Source: Burkholderiaceae bacterium
Lineage (GTDB): Bacteria > Pseudomonadota > Gammaproteobacteria > Burkholderiales > Burkholderiaceae_D
Direction: 5' to 3'
Length of the DNA stretch: 9,801 bases
Assembly: GCA_019752915.1 (NCBI GenBank)
Contig: JAIELO010000341.1
Coordinates: 1-9,801, forward strand
The stretch's first letter is position 1. Every line of letters begins with the position of its first letter. The notes below the pieces were generated by a model. That model saw only the letters and a list, made by a program, of their open reading frames with translations. It searched no databases and was not told where the DNA came from. Below, one piece after another: positions 1 through 6,062 of the stretch. A program made the position numbers and the translations under genes.

Positions 1-291
1 TTCGGCTGCGCCGCGCTGTATCCGTTCCCGGAACAGAAGATGGCCGAAATGGCATGTTTGACGGTCAATCCCGAAGTGCAGGCCCAGGGCGACGGCGAGC
101 GCATCCTCAAGCACATGGAGAACCGCGCGCGCGCCATCGGCGTGCAAAAGCTGTTCGTGCTGACCACCCGCACCTCGCACTGGTTCCAGAAGCGCGGCTT
201 CGTGCCCGTCACCGTGGACGCCCTGCCGAAGGACCGCCAGCGCATGTACAACTGGCAGCGCAAGTCCCAGGTTCTGATTAAAACCTTATAA
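1..291 (+). CDS. argA: N-acetylglutamate synthase, C-terminal part (5' truncated by window edge)
   Basis: This is the last 96 residues of ArgA, which acetylates glutamate with acetyl-CoA in the first step of arginine synthesis in the cytoplasm. The frame is open from base 1, so the start lies outside the window. What remains is the GNAT acetyltransferase domain. It begins [12 protein letters not shown], continues [10 protein letters not shown], has the acetyl-CoA loop QAQGDG, and then [17 protein letters not shown], and it ends with the ArgA-typical QRKSQVL tail. These segments align closely with the end of E. coli ArgA as I remember it. The N-terminal amino-acid-kinase-like domain that binds arginine for feedback inhibition should lie upstream. 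It stops at TAA 289-291, 34 bases before yggX. Confidence 0.95.
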   Translation, partial: FGCAALYPFPEQKMAEMACLTVNPEVQAQGDGERILKHMENRARAIGVQKLFVLTTRTSHWFQKRGFVPVTVDALPKDRQRMYNWQRKSQVLIKTL

Positions 292-292
292 T
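287..292 (+). promoter_or_regulatory. Candidate -10 box for yggX, overlapping the argA stop codon
   Basis: A perfect TATAAT hexamer spans 287-292 and contains the argA TAA stop. It lies 34 bases before the yggX ATG, so a start near base 299 would give a leader of about 27 bases carrying the yggX Shine-Dalgarno. No good -35 hexamer is visible 16-18 bases upstream (the 264-269 region reads gtccca). The box may depend on an activator, be weak, or be chance. Confidence 0.45.
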
Positions 293-312
293 GGCGTTTT
301 ACGTTCAGTTTT

Positions 313-317
313 AGGAG
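313..317 (+). promoter_or_regulatory. Shine-Dalgarno that fixes the yggX start
   Basis: AGGAG at 313-317 sits eight bases before the ATG at 326. An in-frame GTG at 317 overlaps the AGGAG itself and so cannot be served by it. The ATG at 326 is therefore chosen over the longer GTG reading. Confidence 0.75.
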
Positions 318-325
318 TGTCGCAG

Positions 326-598
326 ATGGCTCGCACCGTGCAATGTATCAAACTCAACAAAGAAGCCGACGGTCTGGATTTCCCACCGTATCCGGGCGAA
401 CTCGGTAAGAAGATTTACGAATCGGTGTCGAAAGAAGCCTGGGCTGCATGGCTCAAGCATCAGACCATGCTGGTCAACGAAAACCGTCTGAATCTGGCCG
501 ATCAGCGCGCCCGTAAATATCTGGCGCAGCAGATGGAAAAGCATTTCTTCGGCGATGGTGCCGATGCCGCTGCCGGCTACGTGCCGCCATCGGACTAA
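326..598 (+). CDS. yggX: Probable Fe(2+)-trafficking / oxidative damage protection protein YggX
   Basis: This small cytosolic protein of 90 residues matches the length and sequence of the YggX family, which helps protect iron-sulphur proteins from oxidants and is thought to handle Fe(2+). The single family-conserved Cys is at residue 7 (MARTVQC). The core motifs follow in order: [40 protein letters not shown], then a helical [14 protein letters not shown], and a C-terminus with GYVPP. The AGGAG at 313-317 selects the ATG at 326. It lies 34 bases after argA and may be read from its own -10 box as well as from argA. A symmetric hairpin terminator follows at 650-685. The exact biochemical role of the family is still debated, but family membership is secure. 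Confidence 0.95.
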   Translation: MARTVQCIKLNKEADGLDFPPYPGELGKKIYESVSKEAWAAWLKHQTMLVNENRLNLADQRARKYLAQQMEKHFFGDGADAAAGYVPPSD

Positions 599-610
599 GT
601 CTAGTCTGAC

Positions 611-682
611 ACAGGCTGGCGGCACCTGCCACCGGCCTGCCGTCATTGCAAAACAGGCTGACGGCACGCGCCGCCAGCCTGT
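611..682. repeat. Three-copy repeat around the yggX/rpiA terminator (two direct, one inverted)
   Basis: The 15-mer at 611-625 (ACAGGCTGGCGGCAC) recurs at 653-667 with one change (A for G at the ninth base). Its first 13 bases are also the perfect reverse complement of 670-682. The 3' arm of the terminator hairpin can therefore pair with its neighbouring arm or with the more distant first copy. No gene lies here. Confidence 0.8.
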
Positions 683-685
683 TTT
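650..685. terminator. Bidirectional rho-independent terminator between yggX and rpiA
   Basis: AAAACAGGCTG at 650-660 pairs perfectly with CAGCCTGTTTT at 675-685. After one A-C mismatch (661/674), CGGC 662-665 pairs with GCCG 670-673 around the loop ACGC. The A-run on one side and the T-run on the other give a U-tail on both strands, which suits convergent yggX (+) and rpiA (-). The hairpin ends only four bases from the rpiA stop. Confidence 0.85.
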
Positions 686-688
686 GCT

Positions 689-1366
689 TTAGAAGGTCAG
701 TTTCTTCACGCCTTCGGCCATGCCCAGCAGGCAGACATTCGCGCCCCGAGCCGCGAACAGACCCACGGCAATCACCCCGACGATCTGATTAATCTGCTGT
801 TCCAGCGCCACCGGTTCGGAAATCGCCAGACCTGCCACATCGAGAATATTGCCACCGTTATCGGTCACGAAGGCTTCGTCCGTGCCGGCTTTCAGGCGCA
901 GTTTCGGCGTACCACCGAGTTTGCTCAATTCACGTGCCACAGCGTTGCGCGCCATCGGCAGCACTTCCACTGGAAGGGCGAATTTGCCCAGCACGTCCAC
1001 CAGTTTCGAGCCGTCCGCGATGCAGACGAACTGGCCGGACACGGAAGCGACGATTTTTTCGCGCGTCAGCGCAGCACCGCCGCCCTTGATCATGGCGCCG
1101 GTGTGGTTGATTTCATCGGCACCATCAATGTAGACGGCGATCGCTGGCACGTCGTTCAGGTCATACACCTCGATGCCGTGCGCGCGCAGACGCGCCGCCG
1201 TCGCTTCCGACGACGCTACGGCGCCCTTGATGCGGTGCTTGATCAGCGCCAGTTCATCGATAAAGAAATTGGCAGTGGAGCCGGTACCGACGCCGATGAT
1301 TTCGTTATCCACCACGTATTCAATGGCGGCGCGGGCTACGGCTTGTTTCAGTTCGTCCTGGGTCAT
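689..1366 (-). CDS. rpiA: Ribose-5-phosphate isomerase A
   Basis: RpiA interconverts ribulose 5-phosphate and ribose 5-phosphate in the non-oxidative pentose phosphate pathway in the cytoplasm. The product is 225 residues, close to the usual length of about 220. It carries the phosphate-binding GVGTGST (25-31), YIDGADEIN with D81 and D84, [11 protein letters not shown] with K94 and E103, and IADGSK near 117-121. These residues sit at the same numbers as the catalytic residues I remember from the E. coli enzyme. The start chosen gives [10 protein letters not shown], the normal family N-terminus. A longer in-frame reading to 1519 adds 51 residues unlike RpiA and is rejected. No clear Shine-Dalgarno precedes the ATG. 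It converges on yggX across a shared terminator. Confidence 0.96.
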   Translation of the reverse strand: MTQDELKQAVARAAIEYVVDNEIIGVGTGSTANFFIDELALIKHRIKGAVASSEATAARLRAHGIEVYDLNDVPAIAVYIDGADEINHTGAMIKGGGAALTREKIVASVSGQFVCIADGSKLVDVLGKFALPVEVLPMARNAVARELSKLGGTPKLRLKAGTDEAFVTDNGGNILDVAGLAISEPVALEQQINQIVGVIAVGLFAARGANVCLLGMAEGVKKLTF

Positions 1367-1409
1367 GGTCAGTCTATTCGAGAGGATGGAGGGAAATGGA
1401 ATGGGCGCT

Positions 1410-1415
1410 ATTTTA
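1410..1415 (-). promoter_or_regulatory. Candidate -10 box for rpiA
   Basis: On the minus strand 1410-1415 reads TAAAAT, five of six matches to TATAAT, 43 bases upstream of the rpiA ATG. The -35 region is poor: TTCGGC or TTTCGG at spacings of 18-19. This is the most AT-rich patch of the spacer, but the call is tentative. Confidence 0.35.
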
Positions 1416-1470
1416 ACGGATAGTGTCCGGCACGCCGAAATTACCCCATGGAAACACTCAAATGAAACTG

Positions 1471-1514
1471 CCTGAACATTGCGTTCAGGGAACGTGGTGT
1501 CCACGCCGCAGCGG
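1471..1514. repeat. Run of four consecutive or overlapping short palindromes in the rpiA / response-regulator spacer
   Basis: The 234-base non-coding spacer 1367-1600 holds four perfect inverted repeats in a row: CCTGAAC-attgc-GTTCAGG (1471-1489), CGTTC-agg-GAACG (1482-1494), CGTGG-tgt-CCACG (1493-1505) and CCGC-a-GCGG (1506-1514). The first three overlap, giving GAAC-GTTC-GAAC half-sites with spacers of 5 and 3. There is no T-run, so this is not a terminator. It lies between divergent genes, so operator sites or a structured leader are possible. No function is established. Confidence 0.7.
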
Positions 1515-1600
1515 GGCACGCAAGATCGCCCGCAGACCCGATGTCTATGCGAGAATCGGCCAATAGCCCAGCGAAACGAACGACCTGCCAGAGGAACCCG

Positions 1601-1972
1601 ATGACCTTACCCAAGACTATCCTGATCGTTGATGACAGCCGCGTCTCGCGCATGATGGCACGCAACTACATCGGCCAGCTGCATGCCGACTGGCGCATCG
1701 AAGAAGCGGATAGCGGCGAGGAAGCGCTGCTGAAGGTAGCCAGCGTCAGCCCGGATCTGATCCTGATGGACGTCAACATGCCCGGCATGGGCGGGATGGC
1801 GGCAGCCGAACAGTTACGCCACTCGTGGCCGGCGATCCCGATCTCGCTACTGACGGCGAATGTCCAAACCGCCACCCGCGAGCGGGCCACCGCACTGGGG
1901 CTGGGTTTTGTCGAAAAACCTATCACGCCGGCGCGCATTGCCAGCCTGCTGGCCACGCTCGCCGGAGCCTGA
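1601..1972 (+). CDS. Stand-alone receiver-domain response regulator (CheY-like)
   Basis: The product is 123 residues, which is a single REC domain with no output domain. The acidic pair is D11-D12 (ILIVDDSR), the phospho-acceptor is D57 in [13 protein letters not shown], the switch threonine is T85 in SLLTAN, and the conserved lysine is K106 in FVEKPITP. Every residue needed for phosphorylation and Mg(2+) binding is present. The ATG at 1601 is preceded by GAGGAA at 1591-1596, a well-placed Shine-Dalgarno, so the longer reading from 1541 is not used. Only two bases separate its stop from the cheC start, so the two are almost certainly co-transcribed and probably act on each other. The output must be by protein contact. 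The cognate kinase is not in this window. CheY, or a REC subunit of a c-di-GMP pathway, are both possible roles. Confidence 0.93.
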   Translation: MTLPKTILIVDDSRVSRMMARNYIGQLHADWRIEEADSGEEALLKVASVSPDLILMDVNMPGMGGMAAAEQLRHSWPAIPISLLTANVQTATRERATALGLGFVEKPITPARIASLLATLAGA

Positions 1973-1974
1973 TC

Positions 1975-2601
1975 ATGTTCACGCTCTCGGAACTGGAACA
2001 CGACGCGCTGATCGAGATATTCAATATCGGTGTCGGTCAGGCAGCAGCAGCGATGAGTGCCATCGTCAATGAAGCGGTGCTGATGTCGGTGCCGTCGATC
2101 AGCTTTGTCGACCGGCGCGAGGCGGCCCGCCTGCTCGACGACAAGGATCCGGATGCCGAGCGGATCTGCGGCGTCAGCCAGCATTACGAAGGCGCATTCT
2201 CGACCAAAGCCATCCTCATGTTCCCCGAGGATAAAAGTCTGGAAATCGTGCGGATGATGGTGGGCGAAGCGGTGCCGCTGGAAGAACTCACCGAGATGGA
2301 ACAGGAGGCCATGTGCGAGATCGGCAATATCATCCTGAACTCCTGCGTGGGCACGCTGGCCAATATCTTCGAGCATGAATTGCATGGCTCGCTGCCGCAA
2401 TACCATGTCGGCACCAGCGATGAAATTCTGCGCGCCTCGGGCAGCGCGCCCGATACCGTGGTGCTGATGCTGCATATCGACTTTCTGCTGGAACGCCAGC
2501 AGATTCAGGGCTATGTCGCCTTTGTGCTGGACTTGTCGGCCCTGCATGACCTGCAACAGCAGATCGGCCGCTACATTGCCCGCGCGATGGGTCAGGATTG
2601 A
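1975..2601 (+). CDS. cheC: CheC-family phosphatase for a phosphorylated response regulator
   Basis: CheC/CheX/FliY-type proteins dephosphorylate CheY-P-like receivers. This 208-residue protein has the two-fold layout of CheC. The first active site is D10-E14-N17 in DALIEIFN, with a proline exactly 22 residues after the Asn (P40). The second is E115-N118 in CEIGN, again with a proline 22 residues later (P141). The second site has Glu at 111 where Asp or Ser is usual. Both Glu-Asn catalytic pairs are intact, so activity at both sites is plausible. The GGAG at 1964-1967 gives normal spacing to ATG 1975. It lies two bases after the receiver gene and nine before the diguanylate cyclase gene. No cheD, cheA or flagellar gene is nearby, so a role outside classical chemotaxis is likely. 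Membrane segments and a signal peptide are absent. Confidence 0.88.
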   Translation: MFTLSELEHDALIEIFNIGVGQAAAAMSAIVNEAVLMSVPSISFVDRREAARLLDDKDPDAERICGVSQHYEGAFSTKAILMFPEDKSLEIVRMMVGEAVPLEELTEMEQEAMCEIGNIILNSCVGTLANIFEHELHGSLPQYHVGTSDEILRASGSAPDTVVLMLHIDFLLERQQIQGYVAFVLDLSALHDLQQQIGRYIARAMGQD

Positions 2602-2610
2602 GGTCGCTCC

Positions 2611-3579
2611 ATGCCTAACTCGCCGCCAGCCCACCGACTGCGCCTGCTGAAAAGCGTGCTGTCAGCCATCAGCATGGGCGCCATCGTGCTCGATCACGAG
2701 CAGCGCATCGTACTGTGGAATGTCTGGATGCGCCGCTATTCCGGGCTCAGCGAAAAGCAGGTACTGGGAGAGGATTTTTTCGCCTGCTTCCCTGAACTGG
2801 CCGAAGGCAGGGTGGCGATGGCGATCCATCAGGCGCTGGCAAATAACTTCCCGTCGCTGCTTTCGCAATCGCTCAACAAAGCACCGTTCGCCCTGTTTGC
2901 CAGCGCAGCGGCAGCCGAGCGGCAGGAACGCATCCAGCAAGCCATCGAAATCGCCCCGATCGCGGTGGAAGGCGCCGAGCGCCACTGTCTGATCCAGATC
3001 AGCGACGTCAGCATCGCCGTGGCGCGCGAGAAACTGCTACGCGAACAGGCGCTGGTGCTGCGTTCGCAAACCTTCTCCGACAGCCTGACCGGCGTCGCCA
3101 ACCGGCGCCACTTCGACGTCGCCATCGACCGCGAACACCGGCGGGCGCGCCGCAATGGTCAGCCGCTGTCGCTGCTGATGATCGACATCGACCACTTCAA
3201 GCCCTACAACGATCATTACGGCCACCAGAAAGGCGATCAATGCCTGATCCGCGCGGCGAGTGCCATGGCTGCCGTCCTGAAACGTCCGTGCGATCTGATG
3301 GCGCGTTATGGCGGCGAAGAATTCGGCATCATCCTGCCGGACACCGATCTGGTGCAGGCACAGCGCATCGCCGAAGCGATCCGCGCCAGCGTACTGGCGC
3401 TGCAGATTCCTCACGCGCAGCACAGCAGCGCGCAGCAAGTCACGGTCAGCATCGGCATCGCCACTCTGCATGCAGATCTCCAGCATGACATCGAGACGCT
3501 GATCGGCGCGGCCGACCGCGCCTTGTATCAAGCCAAACATGGGGGACGCAACCGCAGCGCGTGCGTGCTGCCGGAGTAG
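2611..3579 (+). CDS. PAS-GGDEF diguanylate cyclase
   Basis: This 322-residue soluble protein is predicted to make c-di-GMP from two GTP. Residues about 10-135 form a PAS sensor domain (GAIVLDHEQRIVLWN, then RYSGLSEKQVLGEDFF). A short helical linker, REKLLREQALVLRSQ (139-153), leads into a GGDEF domain from about 155. That domain has DSLTGVANRRHF (157-168), the metal and substrate segment MIDIDHFKPYND (190-201) and the active motif GGEEF (234-238). RPCD (225-228) lies five residues before GGEEF, the standard place of the RxxD inhibitory site, so product inhibition is expected. The stretch GYDRA-like AADRALYQAKHGGRN closes the domain. The GAGGT at 2600-2604 overlaps the cheC stop and serves ATG 2611. 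It is the last gene of the three-gene operon, and its PAS ligand is unknown. Confidence 0.94.
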   Translation: MPNSPPAHRLRLLKSVLSAISMGAIVLDHEQRIVLWNVWMRRYSGLSEKQVLGEDFFACFPELAEGRVAMAIHQALANNFPSLLSQSLNKAPFALFASAAAAERQERIQQAIEIAPIAVEGAERHCLIQISDVSIAVAREKLLREQALVLRSQTFSDSLTGVANRRHFDVAIDREHRRARRNGQPLSLLMIDIDHFKPYNDHYGHQKGDQCLIRAASAMAAVLKRPCDLMARYGGEEFGIILPDTDLVQAQRIAEAIRASVLALQIPHAQHSSAQQVTVSIGIATLHADLQHDIETLIGAADRALYQAKHGGRNRSACVLPE

Positions 3580-3600
3580 TTCAACGCCAGATTGAGCGTC

Positions 3601-3616
3601 AGCTGGATAGCCAGCT
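3601..3616. repeat. Short inverted repeat at a convergent gene junction, possible weak terminator
   Basis: AGCTGG 3601-3606 and CCAGCT 3611-3616 are perfect complements around the loop ATAG. They lie between the diguanylate cyclase stop (3579) and the stop of the convergent AraC-family gene (3617). There is no T-run on either strand, so termination is only a guess. Confidence 0.35.
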
Positions 3617-4465
3617 CTATAACCAGATGCGGTAAATCCAGTAGCTCTCGTCGTCCGACTTCAGCACCCGCGCCAGCTCGTGCGGGCTATGCCCGGTAAT
3701 CTCGCGCGTTTCGCGGCACAGGTGCGCCTGATCGGAATAGCCGCCACGGGCCGCCACCTCGGACCAGACCACGCGGCCCGCCAGAAATTCTTCGCGCGCA
3801 TCGAAGAACAGGGCTTCGGCACGTTGCAGCCGCAACAGCCGCCGCAGCGGTTGTCCGGCGCGCGCCTTGATGTGGCGCTCGATGCTGCGCACGCCCCGCC
3901 CTAGCGACGTATCGGCCACCTGCCACGCCAGATGGCGCACCCAGTCACTCGCCGTCGCCGCCGCACCGCCGGGCCGCACGGCCTGCCAGCGTGGTTCGAG
4001 AAAGGCTTCCAGCAACGTCAGCCGGACCGTATCGTCAGGTGCTGCCAGCACCGCAGCGCCCAGTTGCGCCCACTCTGACGGCAGCACTTTTTCCAGCGCA
4101 TCCCAGCGATTAACCCAGTCCGGAATATCGAGTCCCGTCAGCGCATGCAGTGCTTGCGGATAGAACATCACCATGAACATGCGCACCGGCCCCGGATTGT
4201 AGGTCATCAGGGGCCGGCTCTGCGGGCCGGTAAACACCACCCGCACTGCCCGATCCGGCGCATGGGGCGGTTCAACCACCTCGGCATCGCCTTCGATAAA
4301 CCAGGTGATCGCACAGTGCGGCGTGGCCGGATAGTGATTGAAACGTTTGGCCGGTTCGAGCAGTGGCTGCTCCACCGTGCTGCGCGTGATATAGGCACGC
4401 ACGCAGGAAGCCAGCGTAAAGCGGGGCACGATCAGGCGCGTCAGAGCTGGTGGTGGCGTGGACAT
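3617..4465 (-). CDS. AraC-family transcriptional regulator
   Basis: This 282-residue DNA-binding protein ends in the two helix-turn-helix motifs of the AraC/XylS family. The first is around 188-220 (GVRSIERHIKARAGQPLRRL, then LRLQRAEALF). The second is around 234-266 (SEVAARGGYSDQAHLCRETR, then TGHSPHELAR) and is an especially clear family signature. The first 170 residues are a sensor or dimerisation region containing CAITWFIEGDAEVVEPP, which I cannot tie to a ligand. The ATG at 4465 has no recognisable Shine-Dalgarno, and a TATAAA lies only nine bases before it on the same strand. It is divergent from the P450 gene across 127 bases that hold direct and inverted repeats. Control of the P450, and of itself, is the natural inference. 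Confidence 0.9.
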   Translation of the reverse strand: MSTPPPALTRLIVPRFTLASCVRAYITRSTVEQPLLEPAKRFNHYPATPHCAITWFIEGDAEVVEPPHAPDRAVRVVFTGPQSRPLMTYNPGPVRMFMVMFYPQALHALTGLDIPDWVNRWDALEKVLPSEWAQLGAAVLAAPDDTVRLTLLEAFLEPRWQAVRPGGAAATASDWVRHLAWQVADTSLGRGVRSIERHIKARAGQPLRRLLRLQRAEALFFDAREEFLAGRVVWSEVAARGGYSDQAHLCRETREITGHSPHELARVLKSDDESYWIYRIWL

Positions 4466-4491
4466 GGATAAAGTTTATACTAAAGCACACG

Positions 4492-4530
4492 GCAACGGCG
4501 CTGTTGCAAATCTGCCAGCCTTGTCGCAAA
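4492..4530. promoter_or_regulatory. Candidate operator region between the AraC-family gene and the P450
   Basis: TGTTGCAAA (4502-4510) and TGTCGCAAA (4522-4530) form a direct repeat differing at one base, with starts exactly 20 bases apart, about two helical turns. AraC-family proteins typically bind direct half-sites at about this spacing. An imperfect palindrome, GCAACgGCGCtGTTGC (4492-4507), overlaps the first copy. The repeats lie 63-91 bases before the P450 ATG and 37-65 bases before the regulator ATG. The protein-site pairing is inferred. Confidence 0.5.
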
Positions 4531-4592
4531 CGTTCAATACGCGCAGCCCCAGACCACGGCATAGTAGGCCATCATTCGACGGGAGAGCCTTC

Positions 4593-6026
4593 ATGGAACG
4601 CACACTCAGCACCAACACCGATACCCTGCGTACGGTTGCAGACTTACCGGGGCCACGCCCCTGGCCGCTGGCCGGCAATCTGCCGCAGATCGGTGCCGAG
4701 CGCATTCACCGCGATGTGGAAAACTGGAGCCAGCAATATGGCCCGGTATTCAAAATCAGTTTCGGCAACACCCCGATCGTGGTGCTGGCCGATCACGAAC
4801 TGGTCAACGCCGCCCTGCGCGACCGGCCCGATGGCTTCCGTCGCCCGTCGATTACCTCGCAGGTATCCGATGAAATGGGTGGCCGCCCCGGCGTCTTTAT
4901 GGCCGAAGGCGCCGCCTGGCGCGATCAGCGCCGCATGGTGATGGCAGCGCTGGCGCCACATGCCGTGAAAGCCTATTTCCCTTCGCTGGTAGCGGTCGGT
5001 CTGCGCCTGCAGAAGCGCTGGCAGGAAGCAGCGCGCACCGCCCGCGTGATCGACCTGAGCGACGACCTGAAACGCTACAGCGTCGACATCATCGCCGGAC
5101 TGGCCTTCGGCACCGATGTCAATACCATCGACGGTGGCGAGGACGTGATCCAGCGCCATATGGACGTGATTCTGCCCGAAGTGGCGCGCCGCTCGATCGC
5201 CCTATTCCCCTACTGGCGCTACCTGCGCCTGCCGCGCGACCGCCAGCTCGATGCCAGCGTGCGGGAACTGAGCAACGCCGTCGATGCCCTGATCGCCAGC
5301 GCACGCGCACGGCTGCAGGAACAGCCGCAGCGGCGCGAACATCCAGCCAATCTGCTCGAAGCAATGATCTGCGCCGCCGATGAAGGTGGCAGTGGCGTCG
5401 ACGACATCGCCGTGGCAGGTAACGTCACCACCATGCTGCTGGCCGGCGAAGACACCACCAGCAATACGCTGGCGTGGATGCTGTATCTGCTGCAGCAGCA
5501 TCCGGCAGCGCTGCAGAAGGCGCGCGAAGAAGTGCTGCGCCTCGCTCCCGATCCGGCCAGCTTCAATATCGAACAGATGGACGCACTCGACTATCTGGAT
5601 GCCTGCGCCCAGGAAGCCATGCGTCTGAAACCGGTGGCACCGTTCATCCCGCTGGAAGCCTTGCGTGACAGCGTGATTGGCGATGTCCAGATTCCCAAGG
5701 GAGGACTGGTGTGGTGCGTGATGCGGCGCGACAGCGTCAGCGAAGCGCATGTCGTGCGGGCCGACGAATTCGATCCCGAACGCTGGCTGCGTCAGGGCAG
5801 CGACGCCATGAACAAACAGCTGGCGATGCCCTTCGGTGCCGGCCTGCGCACCTGCCCCGGGCGCTATCTGGCCCTGTTGGAGATCAAACTGGCCAGCGCC
5901 ATGCTACTGAGCAGCTTCGACATCGCCACGCTGGGCACGGCCAGTGGCGCCGAACCGCAAGAGCGCATGGCCTTCACCATGTCGCCGATCGGCCTGAACA
6001 TGACACTACGCCCGCGCAGCGTATAG
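4593..6026 (+). CDS. Cytochrome P450 monooxygenase
   Basis: This soluble haem-thiolate enzyme of 477 residues inserts one oxygen atom from O2 into an organic substrate, using electrons from partner proteins. The P450 landmarks occur in order: the proline-rich start DLPGPRPWPLAGNLP (17-31), WRDQRRM in the C helix (109-115), the I-helix oxygen-activation motif AGEDTTS (284-290), the ExxR pair EAMR (341-344), DPERW (394-398), and the haem loop FGAGLRTCPG (414-423) with the ligand Cys421. There is no N-terminal membrane anchor. The layout resembles CYP102/CYP4-like P450s more than small camphor-type ones, but I cannot name a family or substrate. GGGAGA at 4581-4586 supports ATG 4593; an in-frame GTG at 4458 would run into the divergent regulator. 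No ferredoxin or reductase gene is adjacent. Confidence 0.95.
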   Translation: MERTLSTNTDTLRTVADLPGPRPWPLAGNLPQIGAERIHRDVENWSQQYGPVFKISFGNTPIVVLADHELVNAALRDRPDGFRRPSITSQVSDEMGGRPGVFMAEGAAWRDQRRMVMAALAPHAVKAYFPSLVAVGLRLQKRWQEAARTARVIDLSDDLKRYSVDIIAGLAFGTDVNTIDGGEDVIQRHMDVILPEVARRSIALFPYWRYLRLPRDRQLDASVRELSNAVDALIASARARLQEQPQRREHPANLLEAMICAADEGGSGVDDIAVAGNVTTMLLAGEDTTSNTLAWMLYLLQQHPAALQKAREEVLRLAPDPASFNIEQMDALDYLDACAQEAMRLKPVAPFIPLEALRDSVIGDVQIPKGGLVWCVMRRDSVSEAHVVRADEFDPERWLRQGSDAMNKQLAMPFGAGLRTCPGRYLALLEIKLASAMLLSSFDIATLGTASGAEPQERMAFTMSPIGLNMTLRPRSV

Positions 6027-6029
6027 AAT
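6000..6029 (+). promoter_or_regulatory. Candidate sigma-70 promoter for the unassigned gene at 6063
   Basis: ATGACA at 6000-6005 (five of six to TTGACA) is followed after 16 bases by TATAGA 6022-6027, or after 18 bases by TAGAAT 6024-6029. The -10 overlaps the P450 stop codon (TAG 6024-6026). Transcription would begin near 6034-6036, leaving a leader of about 28 bases with GAGGAAG. Confidence 0.5.
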
Positions 6030-6062
6030 GGCGCATCACCACGTATAGAAGTTGAGGAAGTC

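Noticed and set aside
1367..1519. 51-residue N-terminal extension of RpiA
   Set aside because: The extra residues are unlike RpiA, and the internal ATG gives the family-standard start and length.
1513..1530. Sigma-54 promoter (GGCACG followed by ATCGC) before the receiver gene
   Set aside because: The GG and GC elements are one base out of the required spacing and the -12 element is poor.
1462..1566. 34-codon open frame in the rpiA / receiver spacer (starts MKLPEHC)
   Set aside because: It has no Shine-Dalgarno and a very basic product, and it overlaps the palindrome cluster. It could be a leader peptide, but nothing supports it.
1666..2634. 322-codon minus-strand open frame across the receiver and cheC
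   Set aside because: It is antisense to two genes with clear motifs. Its His/Gln/Arg-rich product has no domain.
3580..3616. Strong terminator between the cyclase and the AraC-family gene
   Set aside because: Only a six-base stem with no T-run is present, so it is listed as an inverted repeat and not as a terminator.
4469..4495. Sigma-28 (FliA) type promoter: TAAAGTTT at 4469-4476
   Set aside because: The -35 octamer is perfect, but the -10 after 11 bases (CACGGCAA) matches only four of eight. The downstream gene is a P450, not a motility gene.
4458..4592. GTG start giving a 522-residue P450
   Set aside because: It would overlap the start of the divergent regulator and read through the operator repeats. 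ATG 4593 has a good ribosome site and the normal P450 N-terminus.
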